A stretch of 49,045 bases of DNA, from contig JABDLD010000048.1 in assembly GCA_013001885.1 (NCBI GenBank), positions 1-49,045 of the forward strand, read 5' to 3'. Positions 25,801-33,633 of the stretch are shown here, in pieces. A program made the position numbers and the translations under genes. Every line of letters begins with the position of its first letter. Positions within the stretch are counted from its first letter, which is position 1. Source of the DNA: Lysobacterales bacterium (lineage in GTDB: Bacteria; Pseudomonadota; Gammaproteobacteria; Xanthomonadales; SZUA-36). The notes under the pieces were generated by a model, which saw only the letters and a program-made list of their open reading frames with translations, searched no databases and was not told where the DNA came from.

Positions 25801-26344
25801 CATCTTCGCGGGCATTCGGATAGCCGAAAACCAGTGTCAGTTCCTCGGCTCCACTGGGAAGCTTGTGACCTTCGTAACGATCGGAGAGGTCCTGGCAAAC
25901 CGACTCCAGGACGGTGATTGAGTCACGCAGAAATTCAGGGTCCGCCTCCGGATCATCGCCGTAGGACAATTCAAATACCGCGCTCAGCATCGTGATCTGG
26001 CGCCGTTCCGAATCGCCCATTTCCAACGACATGGCGGGCGCGGGAAGCGGTTCATGTTCCTCTTCCTGTTCCTCTTCCAGTTCCTCGCGAGGGCCGGTTC
26101 GAACGATGGTATGGTTGGGGGTGATATCAAAAATCCAGGCCAGCACCACTGCAACCGGGTAGCCCAACACCAACACGATCAGCAAGCCCTGCATGATCCA
26201 GGGCGGCGCCTCGAACGCATCCAGGATCACTTCGGCGACCTGCACCATCAACCAGGCGCCAATGCCGTAGGGAATCGCGACCTGCAGCACGCGCCGCCGC
26301 CAGATTTCCTTCAGGAAGATTTTGAACTTTACCGATTTGCTCAT
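22856..26344 (-). CDS. Class III cyclase-like domain / AAA ATPase / TPR regulator
   Basis: A 1162-residue multidomain protein. The N-terminus has two hydrophobic segments (about 19-40 and 50-72), followed by an acidic linker. A class III nucleotide cyclase-like domain lies at about 110-290, with the closing F-G-Y-P-N-A-R-E-D-D-A-R-R-A-V-A-A-G-L typical of the cyclase-ATPase family. The metal-binding aspartates appear lost: V-F-E-L where F-C-D-L is expected, and S-G-A-E where G-D-G is expected. An AAA-type ATPase domain follows, with Walker A G-E-P-G-I-G-K-T at 338-345 and L-L-L-I-E-D-L-H-W-A-D as Walker B. The last 450 residues look like TPR helices. Proteins of this design work as signal-dependent scaffolds or regulators. 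Its ATG overlaps the stop of the DUF1329 gene (ATGA), so production is coupled. The cyclase half is probably not catalytic, which is my reading of the motifs. Confidence 0.82.
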   Translation of the reverse strand: MSKSVKFKIFLKEIWRRRVLQVAIPYGIGAWLMVQVAEVILDAFEAPPWIMQGLLIVLVLGYPVAVVLAWIFDITPNHTIVRTGPREELEEEQEEEHEPLPAPAMSLEMGDSERRQITMLSAVFELSYGDDPEADPEFLRDSITVLESVCQDLSDRYEGHKLPSGAEELTLVFGYPNAREDDARRAVAAGLALINETRNMSESRSGEESRGFITRVGISTSLVIVDESKTDNQEISIIGQAPRMAAWLHGLAPPGSLIIGPHTKKIVANHFRLEPAGSHQQTQFGGDIEVFRVETARMLDGSSAELTLLKGREDEMRLMRDRWENVEDGGGQFVLLQGEPGIGKTSLLSSFIQHVRENGDLTLISCMCSPYERNNPLAPVIRVLQDSILGFSDQENSDSRLERLTSFVGLQSVDEDEAVPLLANLLSISPESGYSPPTGSAQIVRMQTLELLLDMLSLAASSRPVLLLIEDLHWADPSTLEMIQMLVNRGPAAGLFVLFSARPHFEADWTKRSFVLVQELLPLARKSAKDLIVSTTGGAELPDAIVNRIIEETDGNPLFIQELTLAVLESDAWRKSLAEGRPEEMRWLEIPATLQDSLAARIDNLGESKALLQLCSVLGREFYYTLLRAVSGTENEQALKDGMNEIVSAELLYQRGVLKNLTYSFKHILILETAYNSLLKSKRKELHGRTAVILEQEITDVAKRQPALLAYHYSEAGELEKAIPFWIQASRQSLSRFANQEAIEQSRKGIELLKSLPESQPRAALEVPLQSILGTALLSTHGYSDPRVRKVFTRAQDLCEQIGDAPQLFQVAVGLWMYYIITAQLEEAYEQSQRLMRIAETTKDPAQFLQAHYSRGFTLYYRADFKAAKAALEKALESEKPGIDYASQSASGDDTRVHVRVVLSLVQWHLGFPQTAARLVKEASSMAKDLKHPYAMAFASFFSAWLQQMRGDSKQTLFHASDAARIALEKGYRFWIPLAGFMTAWAGNRDQKNETMPRDIEPVEKMKSGLDIYRGAGAGMGMTYLSFNLAEDYIALQNHETAVEELESGWSALQETGERFFESEYYRLRGRICLNEFQTSGEQEQLDSAVELFSTALETAQERESLALELRAAVDLAKALELQAQPAEAVGLLSGILNRFGEKDNSQDFVSAEKILKKLNRT

Positions 26345-27720
26345 CGCCTGCCTTTGCGCCGAAGAGCCTGCGGTGTGAAATCACCGGGGTCCAATTCCAT
26401 GTTAAACGGCGGGATCGGTTTTCCGGGGTCGAGGCGAAAAGCCGCGTATCGCCTGGCTTCCAGGTCGTAGTGCACTTCCAGGGTCGTCCAGAGCGTCGGC
26501 ACGTCGTAAAAGTTGATCGGGTGGGCTTCCGAATACCGCCACAGTTCAGTGTCGCTGTTGTAGTGGTCGACCATCAGGATCTGGTAGCTGTCTTCATCCA
26601 GGTAGAAGATGCGCTTTGGATTGATGTGCCGCGAACCGTTGCGCAGCGTGGCCTCTACCACCCACACTCTGTGCAGCTCATAGCGCAGGTGCCTGGGGTC
26701 CAAATGGCCCGGCAGCACCAGGTCATCGTAGTCCAGCTCGCTGCTGTGCAGGCGGTAAGCGTTGTATGGCACGTACATTTCGCGTTTGCCTTTGAGTTCC
26801 CACTGGTACCGGTCAAGAGCTCCATTGAACATGTCTGTCATGTCGCTGACATGCATTCCGTCCGTTCCGGCTGAGGGGCTGTCGTAGGCCACGTTGGGGG
26901 CCCGGATCACGCGGCGGCGGCCGGGATTGTAAACCCAGGCCTTTCTGGGCTCGGCCACCTGATTCAGGGACTCGTACACCAGCAGGACGTTGCCGGCCAT
27001 GCTGGGCGGCGTCGTCACCTCACGCTCGTACATGGTGAAGTGGTTATCGATAATGTCAAGCGTCGCGCCCCGGTGATAATAAGGATTCGTTGTCGTCACC
27101 GTCATGGTGATTTCATTGAAGGCCCCGTTGGCGGTTGGCGCTATCATCTTGATGTGGCGGATACTGCCGGTACCCCGGTAACGGAGCTGGTGATTCCAGA
27201 TCAGTTCCTGTGCGTTTTCAGGAAAAGGGAATGGAAACCCCTCGGCGACATTAATCACGGCATTGCCATTCTCGGACAGCGAACCGCTCGCTGCGTTTTG
27301 CGCCGTCATCTCGTAGACGCGCTCGGGATAGGCGGCTGTCCGGTGGCTCGGATAGACTTCGAGATAAAACTCAGGGTACTTCGCAAGCAGCGCGGCCTGG
27401 CCGTTGCCCAGCTGTTCACGGTGCTGGTTGAGATTGCCCGAGTCGATTCGTAGCAGCGGTTGTTCACCCGCAAAAGGGTCAGGATGATGGTCTCCCTGGC
27501 GGTAGGAAGCGGGCGGTTCGGTAATGCCGCCCGTCCATGCGGGAATGGTGCCCGCTTCGTTCGCTCCGCGCTCGGCGCCAACGGGAGTTAAATCCCTGGA
27601 AAGGCGTTCCACCTGGTCCGGCATGGCTCCCGCCTGTAAAGCGGAGGAAGCCAGGAGGCCAAGGATCACAGAGAAAAAAACTGCCGAAGTCTCGTTCTTG
27701 CTTATGCTGGTCTGAATCAT
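26341..27720 (-). CDS. DUF1329 family exported protein
   Basis: A 459-residue protein with a signal peptide (hydrophobic residues about 13-30, ending ALQAGA). The body matches what I know of the DUF1329 family: L-T-P-V-G-A-E-R-G-A-N near the N-terminus, the P-A-W-T-G-G-I motif, and the beta-rich remainder ending F-T-P-Q-A-L-R. DUF1329 proteins are periplasmic, resemble lipoprotein-sorting LolA/LolB-type folds and are usually found beside RND-type lipid or hydrophobe exporters; no such exporter is in this window. This is the first gene of a minus-strand operon whose next gene begins inside its stop codon (ATGA). Function is not established. The start is ATG 27720; a TAGAAT at 27728-27733 is the only -10-like element and lies very close to the start. 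Confidence 0.82.
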   Translation of the reverse strand: MIQTSISKNETSAVFFSVILGLLASSALQAGAMPDQVERLSRDLTPVGAERGANEAGTIPAWTGGITEPPASYRQGDHHPDPFAGEQPLLRIDSGNLNQHREQLGNGQAALLAKYPEFYLEVYPSHRTAAYPERVYEMTAQNAASGSLSENGNAVINVAEGFPFPFPENAQELIWNHQLRYRGTGSIRHIKMIAPTANGAFNEITMTVTTTNPYYHRGATLDIIDNHFTMYEREVTTPPSMAGNVLLVYESLNQVAEPRKAWVYNPGRRRVIRAPNVAYDSPSAGTDGMHVSDMTDMFNGALDRYQWELKGKREMYVPYNAYRLHSSELDYDDLVLPGHLDPRHLRYELHRVWVVEATLRNGSRHINPKRIFYLDEDSYQILMVDHYNSDTELWRYSEAHPINFYDVPTLWTTLEVHYDLEARRYAAFRLDPGKPIPPFNMELDPGDFTPQALRRKGRR

Positions 27721-27847
27721 CCGAGAGATTCTACGCTATCCGCATGACGCGGTGGAAGCGTGTCGGGGCATATGGGAGTGATCACGGTGCAAGAGTGTGC
27801 AAAAAGTCGTTGCGATCGGGGGGCGGCAGTGCTCTGCTATGCAGCGT

Positions 27848-28587
27848 ATGAGTACTCACGTCATTTTTGTTGCGCCGTTTTTTATGGAAACGACACTCCG
27901 TTTCGTGGCCGGCGCCGCCAGCCTGCCCGGGGTAAGGCTTAGCCTGATCAGCCAGGACCCGGCAGAAAAGCTTCCCGCGGGTCTGCATTCCCGCCTGGTA
28001 CTCCATTTCACGCTATCTGCCGGCGCCGCTGCAGGTGCTGGAAAATCCGTGGATTCAATGGTGCGTGTTTTTACCGCGTGATGTCAGCGGCGAGGAATTC
28101 ACGGCAATCGGGGAAGCAGGCTTCGACGCGGTCAAGGCGCTCGGACTCCAGACCGGCCACGCACATGGAGTGGTTCGCCGGCCCCAAAGGCCTGAAGTTT
28201 TCCGAAATCGGCTGCCGTCCGCCGGGCGTGGGGCAGTGGGACGTGTATAACACCGCCAACGACTTCGATCTGTACCTCGAATGGGCGTCAGCGCTGGCGC
28301 ACGGCCGGACGCAGCGAAAACCTTCTCGCCGTTTTGCTGCCGGAATGATCGCGCTGCGGCCCTCGTGCGACGGCCGGATCACGGGCTATTCCGGGCTCAA
28401 GTCCATTCAGCAACGGTTTGGTGACTGTATCGTGGCCTCTCACTTTCCACCCTCCGGTTCCGCCACGCAACCGGTAGAAGGCGGATACATGGCCAACGCC
28501 TGGATGCGTGTTCGCCATCCGAACTACGATACACTCCGGGAAATAATGAACACTAGTGGAGAAACGGTGAAAGTTCATGCTGCCTGA
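27848..28587 (+). pseudogene. Decayed ATP-grasp enzyme gene
   Basis: Three pieces of one ATP-grasp protein lie in three reading frames. Piece one (ATG 27848 to about 28010) encodes M-S-T-H-V-I-F-V-A-P-F-F-M-E-T-T-L-R-F, the start of such enzymes. Piece two (about 28011-28160, another frame) has L-E-N-P-W-I-Q-W-C-V-F-L-P-R-D. Piece three (about 28160-28587) has H-M-E-W-F, followed by E-I-G-C-R-P-P-G, the usual ATP-grasp metal and substrate region. Between pieces one and two a block of roughly 150 residues, estimated from typical family length, is missing, including the ATP-binding lysine region. A further shift of one or two bases near 28160 separates pieces two and three. The last codons overlap the start of the PGM1-like gene at 28577 by 11 bases, so the two were once a coupled pair. 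A sequencing error could explain the small shift but not the large deletion. Confidence 0.8.
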
Positions 28588-30127
28588 ACTCAACGACGAC
28601 TTTACGCAACTTCAGCAGAAATTGCTGCCTATCTGGTCAGCGGTTCGGGAGGACGATACCTTCGGGCACACTTCGGTAATCGTGCCATCACTGAGTGTTG
28701 ACCAGGACGAATTGAGCAAGGTCCAGGGCGCCTCGTTCTATGAAGAACGGCTTTTGTTTGCGTTGATCCGCCTGCGTAATCCCAATGCCCGTCTGATCTA
28801 CGTCACCAGCCAGCCGGTGCATCCCGACGTGGTGGATTACTATCTCCAGCTGCTGGTTGGCGTTCCTGCGGCTCATGCCCGGCGCAGGCTGCAGATGCTG
28901 TCCGTGTACGACGACAGTACCCGCGCATTGACCGAAAAGGTCCTGGAGCGGCCGCGGGTGCTGGAACGTTTACGCGGCTGGATCGGTGAGCACGGTCCGG
29001 CTTACCTGACGTGCTACAACACCACCATGCTGGAGCGTCGCCTGGCGCTTGAACTGGAGATTCCGCTCAACGGAGTCGACCCGGTCCTGCTGGACCTGGG
29101 AACCAAATCCGGCAGCCGGCAAACCTTTGCCGCCGCAGAAGTGCCGCACCCCGCAGGTTACGAAAACCTTCATTCGGAGCAGGAAGTGGTCGATGCGCTC
29201 AGCCGTCTCGCCGAGGCCCGCCCCGGCATCCGCCGTGCGGTAGTGAAGATCAATGAAGGGTTTTCCGGCGAGGGCAACGGTGTCTTCGAATTTCCGCCGG
29301 AGAAAACCGACAAGGAGTCCATACGAAAAAATCTTCATCAGCTGGAATGGCCTTCTGCAACCGAAAATATTGGCTCTTTTCTGCGCAAATACGAGCAAAT
29401 GGGCGGCATCGTGGAAGAAATGATCGAGACCGAGGAAGTCCGTTCTCCCAGCGTCCAGATGAGAATTCAGCCCAACGGCGAGGCGATCCTGGTCTCCAGC
29501 CACGAACAGGTGCTGGGCGGTAAAACCGGCCAGGTTTACCTGGGTTGCCAGTTTCCCGCGCGCGAAGAGTACCGGACAATGATCCAGGAGCAGGCCAAGC
29601 GTATTGGAGATGTGCTGAGCCAAAAGGGCGTCATCGGCCGGTTTGGCATTGATTTTCTGCTGACCCGTTCGGCGGGCGGCGCCTGGGAATCGCATGCGCT
29701 GGAAATTAATTTGCGCATGGGCGGAACCACGCCCCCGTTTCACGCGCTCGAATTCCTGACCTCGGGAGAACTGAATCCGGACACGGGAATCTACCGCGCA
29801 CCCACCGGACAGGAAAAATTTTACAGCGCGACCGACAACCTGAAGTCCCCCGCCTACCGGGGCTTGCTGCCTGAAGACCTGTTCGACATCATCATTCGGA
29901 ACAAGATCCATTACCAGCCGGACAGCGGCACCGGCGTATTGTTCTACATGATTGGGGCGCTTTCACAATATGGAAAACTCGGCATGACCTGTATTGGAAA
30001 CACACCGGAACAGGCCAGCGAACTGTTCCGGCGAACCGTCGCCCTGCTGGATCGGGAGACCGAGACCGGCAGCAGGGATCATGGCGAGCTCGAGCCTCTG
30101 TTCGACAATCCGCTGAGCATGGAATAA
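28577..30127 (+). CDS. PGM1-like ATP-grasp peptide ligase
   Basis: A 516-residue ATP-grasp protein of the peptide ligase PGM1-related group. Visible are the K-I-N-E-G-F-S-G-E-G-N-G ATP-binding stretch, E-E-M-I-E-T-E-E-V-R-S-P-S, the metal-binding end E-I-N-L-R-M-G-G-T-T, and a C-terminal domain with I-G-A-L-S-Q-Y-G-K-L-G-M-T-C-I-G-N-T-P that is typical of PGM1. Known members join an amino acid or peptide to an amine-bearing partner through an acyl phosphate, as in pheganomycin assembly. No signal peptide; cytoplasmic. Its ATG lies inside the end of the decayed ATP-grasp gene upstream, so an original two-ligase operon is likely. What it joins is unknown, and loss of the partner may have altered its role. 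Confidence 0.82.
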   Translation: MLPELNDDFTQLQQKLLPIWSAVREDDTFGHTSVIVPSLSVDQDELSKVQGASFYEERLLFALIRLRNPNARLIYVTSQPVHPDVVDYYLQLLVGVPAAHARRRLQMLSVYDDSTRALTEKVLERPRVLERLRGWIGEHGPAYLTCYNTTMLERRLALELEIPLNGVDPVLLDLGTKSGSRQTFAAAEVPHPAGYENLHSEQEVVDALSRLAEARPGIRRAVVKINEGFSGEGNGVFEFPPEKTDKESIRKNLHQLEWPSATENIGSFLRKYEQMGGIVEEMIETEEVRSPSVQMRIQPNGEAILVSSHEQVLGGKTGQVYLGCQFPAREEYRTMIQEQAKRIGDVLSQKGVIGRFGIDFLLTRSAGGAWESHALEINLRMGGTTPPFHALEFLTSGELNPDTGIYRAPTGQEKFYSATDNLKSPAYRGLLPEDLFDIIIRNKIHYQPDSGTGVLFYMIGALSQYGKLGMTCIGNTPEQASELFRRTVALLDRETETGSRDHGELEPLFDNPLSME

Positions 30128-30139
30128 CCGACCGGCTTG

Positions 30140-30161
30140 CCCCAGCTTCATTCAGCCGGGG
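30140..30161 (+). terminator. Possible weak terminator
   Basis: Bases 30140-30147 and 30154-30161 form an 8-base stem with one mismatch around a 6-base loop, followed by TTT. It lies 13 bases after the stop of the PGM1-like gene and before recQ. The short T-run makes this a modest candidate. Confidence 0.35.
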
Positions 30162-30248
30162 TTTCCTGCACCATCCAGTCAATATTCCGACAAATTCAAT
30201 CCGCCGCTGGCTTATACTTTGCGGCTTCCAGAACAGCATCGGGCGTCC

Positions 30249-32045
30249 ATGAGCACTATCCAGCAGACACTTCAGCGGGTTTTCGGCCTGCAGGAATTCA
30301 GGCCTTTTCAACAGGAGATCATCGAGCGGGTTCTCGCCGGTGGCGACGCCTTCGTGTTGATGCCGACGGGCGGCGGAAAATCCCTGTGCTACCAGCTGCC
30401 GGCCCTGCATCGGGATGGGCTGGCGATCGTCGTTTCACCGTTGATTTCATTGATGAAAGACCAGGTGGATGCGCTGCAGGCCAATGGCGTAAATGCTGCG
30501 ATGTACAACTCCAACCTGGGTGCGGCTGAGGCCAGGGAAGTGCTTGAACGGCTGCACACGGGCCAGCTCGACCTCTTGTACGTGGCGCCCGAGCGAATGA
30601 TGCGGCCCGGCTTTATCCACAGCCTGGAATCCATGGGTATCGGCTTGATTGCGATCGATGAAGCGCACTGCGTTTCGCAGTGGGGCCATGATTTCCGGCC
30701 TGAATACGCCGAACTCGGCGGCCTGCGGGCACATTTTCCCGACACGCCGCTCATTGCGTTGACCGCTACCGCAGATCCGCAGACACGAGAGGACATTGTC
30801 AACGTTTTGGGGCTGCAAGATGCCCAAAGGTTCATAACAAGCTTTGACCGTCCGAATATTCAATATAGGGTGCTGGAAAAGCACCAGCCGCAGGCTCAAT
30901 TACTGCGTTTCCTGAAGTCGAAAGCAACCCAGTCCGGCATCGTGTATGCCCTGTCACGCAAACGGGTGGAAGAAATTGCGGCGCACCTGGCCGACCGGGG
31001 ATACGAGGCGGCGGCTTACCACGCCGGCCTGCCGGCGGAACAGAGGAAAGAAGTGCAGGAGCGGTTTTTGCGTGATGACGTTTATATCGTAGTGGCGACG
31101 GTGGCTTTCGGGATGGGGATCGACAAGCCGAATGTGCGCTTTGTCGTGCATTACGATTTACCCCGTCACCTGGAAGGTTATTACCAGGAAACCGGCCGGG
31201 CCGGCCGCGATGGCCTGCCGGCGGAAGCGCTGCTGCTGTTCGGCACCCAGGATGTCGCCACGGCCCGTTACCAGCTCGAACAGGGTCTGAATGAAAACCA
31301 GAAACGGATCGAATCGCATAAGCTGAACGCCATGGTGGGGTTCGCGCAAAGCCTGACCTGCCGCCGCCGCGTATTACTGGGCTACCTGGGGGAAAACCTG
31401 CAGCAGGATTGCGGCAACTGCGACATATGTCTCGAGCCTCCGGAACGGTTCGACGCTACCGAGGCGGCGCGGAAAGTTCTGTCCTGCGTTTACCGCGTGG
31501 GCCAGTCTTTTGGCATCAAGCACGTGGTGGACGTGCTGCGGGGAGCAGAGAATGATCGGATATTCAAATTTGGCCATGAACGGCTCTCAACCTACGGTAT
31601 CGGAGAGGAGTTCTCGCATGCCGAATGGATGTCGATCACCAGGCAATTGATTCATCGCGGATACCTGGTGCAGGACATTGCGTCCTATTCGGTGCTGAAA
31701 CTGACCCCCCAGGCCCTGGCGGTTTTGCGCAACGAGGAGAACGTTGAACTAGCTCGCCCCCGCATCCACGAGAAAACGCAGAAAAAAACCGTGGCGGCGG
31801 CGATGGATCTGGACGCCGATGACCTCCGCCTGTTCGAAAGCCTGCGCGAGCTGCGTAAAGAACTTGCGAGGGAGGCTGGAGTGCCGCCCTACGTGATTTT
31901 TGGCGATGCGGCGCTGGTTGAAATGAGCCGTGTACGGCCACAGGACGAAGCGGAGTTCCTCTGCATCAACGGGGTAGGGCAGGTCAAGCTGGAACGCCAT
32001 GGCAAGGCGTTTCTCAAAGAAATTTCCAAAGATTTGAGTTTTTAG
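30249..32045 (+). CDS. recQ: ATP-dependent DNA helicase RecQ
   Basis: A 598-residue superfamily 2 DNA helicase that unwinds DNA 3' to 5' in recombination and fork repair. Walker A is T-G-G-G-K-S at 40-45, the Walker B box is D-E-A-H at 137-140, and Q-W-G-H-D-F-R-P-E-Y follows as in all RecQ enzymes. The RQC zinc cysteines begin at C371 and continue in D-C-G-N-C-D-I-C. An HRDC domain (about 515-598) closes the protein. Length matches Escherichia coli RecQ (about 610). I start at ATG 30249 rather than the TTG at 30219, which would add ten residues absent from the family. A -10-like TATACT is at 30213-30218. The stop overlaps the stop of the convergent auxiliary lipoprotein gene by four bases. 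Confidence 0.96.
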   Translation: MSTIQQTLQRVFGLQEFRPFQQEIIERVLAGGDAFVLMPTGGGKSLCYQLPALHRDGLAIVVSPLISLMKDQVDALQANGVNAAMYNSNLGAAEAREVLERLHTGQLDLLYVAPERMMRPGFIHSLESMGIGLIAIDEAHCVSQWGHDFRPEYAELGGLRAHFPDTPLIALTATADPQTREDIVNVLGLQDAQRFITSFDRPNIQYRVLEKHQPQAQLLRFLKSKATQSGIVYALSRKRVEEIAAHLADRGYEAAAYHAGLPAEQRKEVQERFLRDDVYIVVATVAFGMGIDKPNVRFVVHYDLPRHLEGYYQETGRAGRDGLPAEALLLFGTQDVATARYQLEQGLNENQKRIESHKLNAMVGFAQSLTCRRRVLLGYLGENLQQDCGNCDICLEPPERFDATEAARKVLSCVYRVGQSFGIKHVVDVLRGAENDRIFKFGHERLSTYGIGEEFSHAEWMSITRQLIHRGYLVQDIASYSVLKLTPQALAVLRNEENVELARPRIHEKTQKKTVAAAMDLDADDLRLFESLRELRKELAREAGVPPYVIFGDAALVEMSRVRPQDEAEFLCINGVGQVKLERHGKAFLKEISKDLSF

Positions 32046-32692
32046 TCCTGGTCAGAACATGATGTTTCGGGAACTGCGGCATCAAGAAATGCTGACAGGT
32101 CGATGATGAACTGTTCGACGGCACGATTCGCCGCAGCTGCGCCGGCTTCCGCGTTTTCGAATTCGGCCGTTTCCCGGTAGCTGAACGTCTTTGAACCCGC
32201 CAGTCTTCGCGTTCCTGCTTCTACCAGGCTGACTTTCATCGCCAGGTTCAGGCTGCTCCCGCCGGCGCGAAAGTCCTGTTGCAGAGCCTGCAGCTGCGAT
32301 TCGAGGCGCAGGTTTGTCCTGATATCGGGTACGCCGGAGACAATGAATTCGAACGCGCCCGAGGCGTCCAGCCTGGTTTCCAGCAGTGAGGCAATCATTT
32401 TTGCCGGCGGAGCTGCCCATTCATGGTAGGCAAAATAATCCAGCCGTTGCGGTTCGGTGCTGTAAGCCATGCGAACCGTGTTGAGCCCCGGCGCTGATTC
32501 AGGCGTGCTGATCCGCAGGGAGCATCCCGAGGATGCTGCGGGCACAAGCTGTCCGCTGACGACGGGTTCACCCCGCAGCACGAAAATCTGTTTTTCGGCT
32601 TTTTGTCCGGGGCCGCGAACGCTGCACGCGGCGAGTGCTGCCAGCACGACAAGGATCAGGATCACCAGTCCGTAATTATTTGGTTTTTTCAT
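32042..32692 (-). CDS. ABC-type transport auxiliary lipoprotein (PqiC/LptE-type)
   Basis: A 216-residue lipoprotein. The signal peptide ends in L-A-A-C at residues about 20-23, directing lipidation. The rest fits the ABC-transport auxiliary component family (PF03886): an F-V-L-R-G-E-P start, L-R-I-S-T-P-E-S, Y-S-T-E-P-Q-R-L-D-Y-F-A-Y-H-E-W, and a C-terminal helix of the type V-E-Q-F-I-I-D-L. Family members sit beside MCE proteins and are thought to help carry lipid between the two membranes. Its ATG overlaps the MCE stop (ATGA), and it is the last gene of the Mla-like operon. There is no MlaC homologue in the window, so this protein may take its place. Confidence 0.8.
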   Translation of the reverse strand: MKKPNNYGLVILILVVLAALAACSVRGPGQKAEKQIFVLRGEPVVSGQLVPAASSGCSLRISTPESAPGLNTVRMAYSTEPQRLDYFAYHEWAAPPAKMIASLLETRLDASGAFEFIVSGVPDIRTNLRLESQLQALQQDFRAGGSSLNLAMKVSLVEAGTRRLAGSKTFSYRETAEFENAEAGAAAANRAVEQFIIDLSAFLDAAVPETSCSDQD

Positions 32693-33633
32693 TCGCCCGG
32701 CCCCGGTTGACGTTCGGGCGTCCCGAAAAGCAGGATGCTGGGGTCCTGCGCCAACGCGTCACTCATCCGACGCAGATTCTCAGCCGCCAGCCTGAGTTCG
32801 CTGACCAGCGCGTGGATTTCCGGCACCGTGGTACCGGTGAAAGCGGCCAGGTCGTCTGCAGTCTGATTGGCTGCCTGGTCAATGCCCGCACTGGCTGAAG
32901 CGAGCCTTTCGCCAACGGTGTTGATCTGGTCGGCCATACGCGTGATCGCTTGCGCGCTCGCGGAAAAATCCTGGACTAACGCCGGAAAGCCGACACTGGC
33001 GGCCCGCGTGTTTTCGAGCGTGGCGGACAGGTTTTCAATAACGGCGTCAAGCTGCTGTGATTGTTCCAGGAACTTCTCCGTCACCCCGGCCACATTTTCG
33101 ATGGACCGGGATACATTGGCCCGGTTCTCTTCGTTGAGCAGGTCGTTGATTCCGGCCGAAGTCTCGATCAGGTTGTCCAGCAAATCCGACAGCGTCAGGT
33201 CCAGGCTCGAAAACAGCGTAGAGCGGGCCTGGATAACCGGGTATTCCTCACCTTCTGCCCGGGTCAGCACTTTTGAATCGGCATGACCGCCGCCCAGGTT
33301 GACGCTGGCGAGTCCTGTCAATCCCTGGTATTCCAGGTTTGCGACGGTTTCAATCGTGATGGGCGTGCCCTGTCGGATCAGCAGTTGCAGGCGAACACGC
33401 CCGGAATTTTTCGGGTCGATCGAAATCTGTTCGACTTTGCCCACATCGACCCCCCGGAATCTGACGGCCGAATCAACGTTCAATCCGGAAACTGAGTCGG
33501 TCATATAGACCAGGTACCGCTGAAAATTCTGCGGTGGTCCGCCCGCGCTGATCCAGAGAACCCCCCAGATGAAGATCGTTCCGAGCACGAGCACAAATGC
33601 ACCCGTCAGGGCATAGCTGGATTTACTGATCAT
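32689..33633 (-). CDS. MCE family lipid transport protein (MlaD-like)
   Basis: A 314-residue protein with one N-terminal membrane segment (about 8-28), then an MCE domain (about 38-120: Y-M-T-D-S-V-S-G-L-N-V-D-S-A-V-R-F-R-G-V), then a long helical tail that fits an MCE substrate-guiding ring or tunnel. It is longer than E. coli MlaD (183). The start at ATG 33633 is chosen because AGGAG precedes it by six bases; an in-frame upstream start would sit deep inside the ATPase gene. It overlaps the end of the ATPase gene by 11 bases. MCE proteins bind and conduct lipids across the periplasm. Confidence 0.9.
   Translation of the reverse strand: MISKSSYALTGAFVLVLGTIFIWGVLWISAGGPPQNFQRYLVYMTDSVSGLNVDSAVRFRGVDVGKVEQISIDPKNSGRVRLQLLIRQGTPITIETVANLEYQGLTGLASVNLGGGHADSKVLTRAEGEEYPVIQARSTLFSSLDLTLSDLLDNLIETSAGINDLLNEENRANVSRSIENVAGVTEKFLEQSQQLDAVIENLSATLENTRAASVGFPALVQDFSASAQAITRMADQINTVGERLASASAGIDQAANQTADDLAAFTGTTVPEIHALVSELRLAAENLRRMSDALAQDPSILLFGTPERQPGPGE

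Noticed and set aside
27728-27757. Promoter for the DUF1329 operon on the minus strand
   Set aside because: TAGAAT is close to consensus, but it sits only about 8 bases from the start codon and the -35 region is poor.
28970-29911. Open frame of about 310 codons antisense to the PGM1-like gene
   Set aside because: No motif or start signal, and the sense strand has a full ATP-grasp protein.
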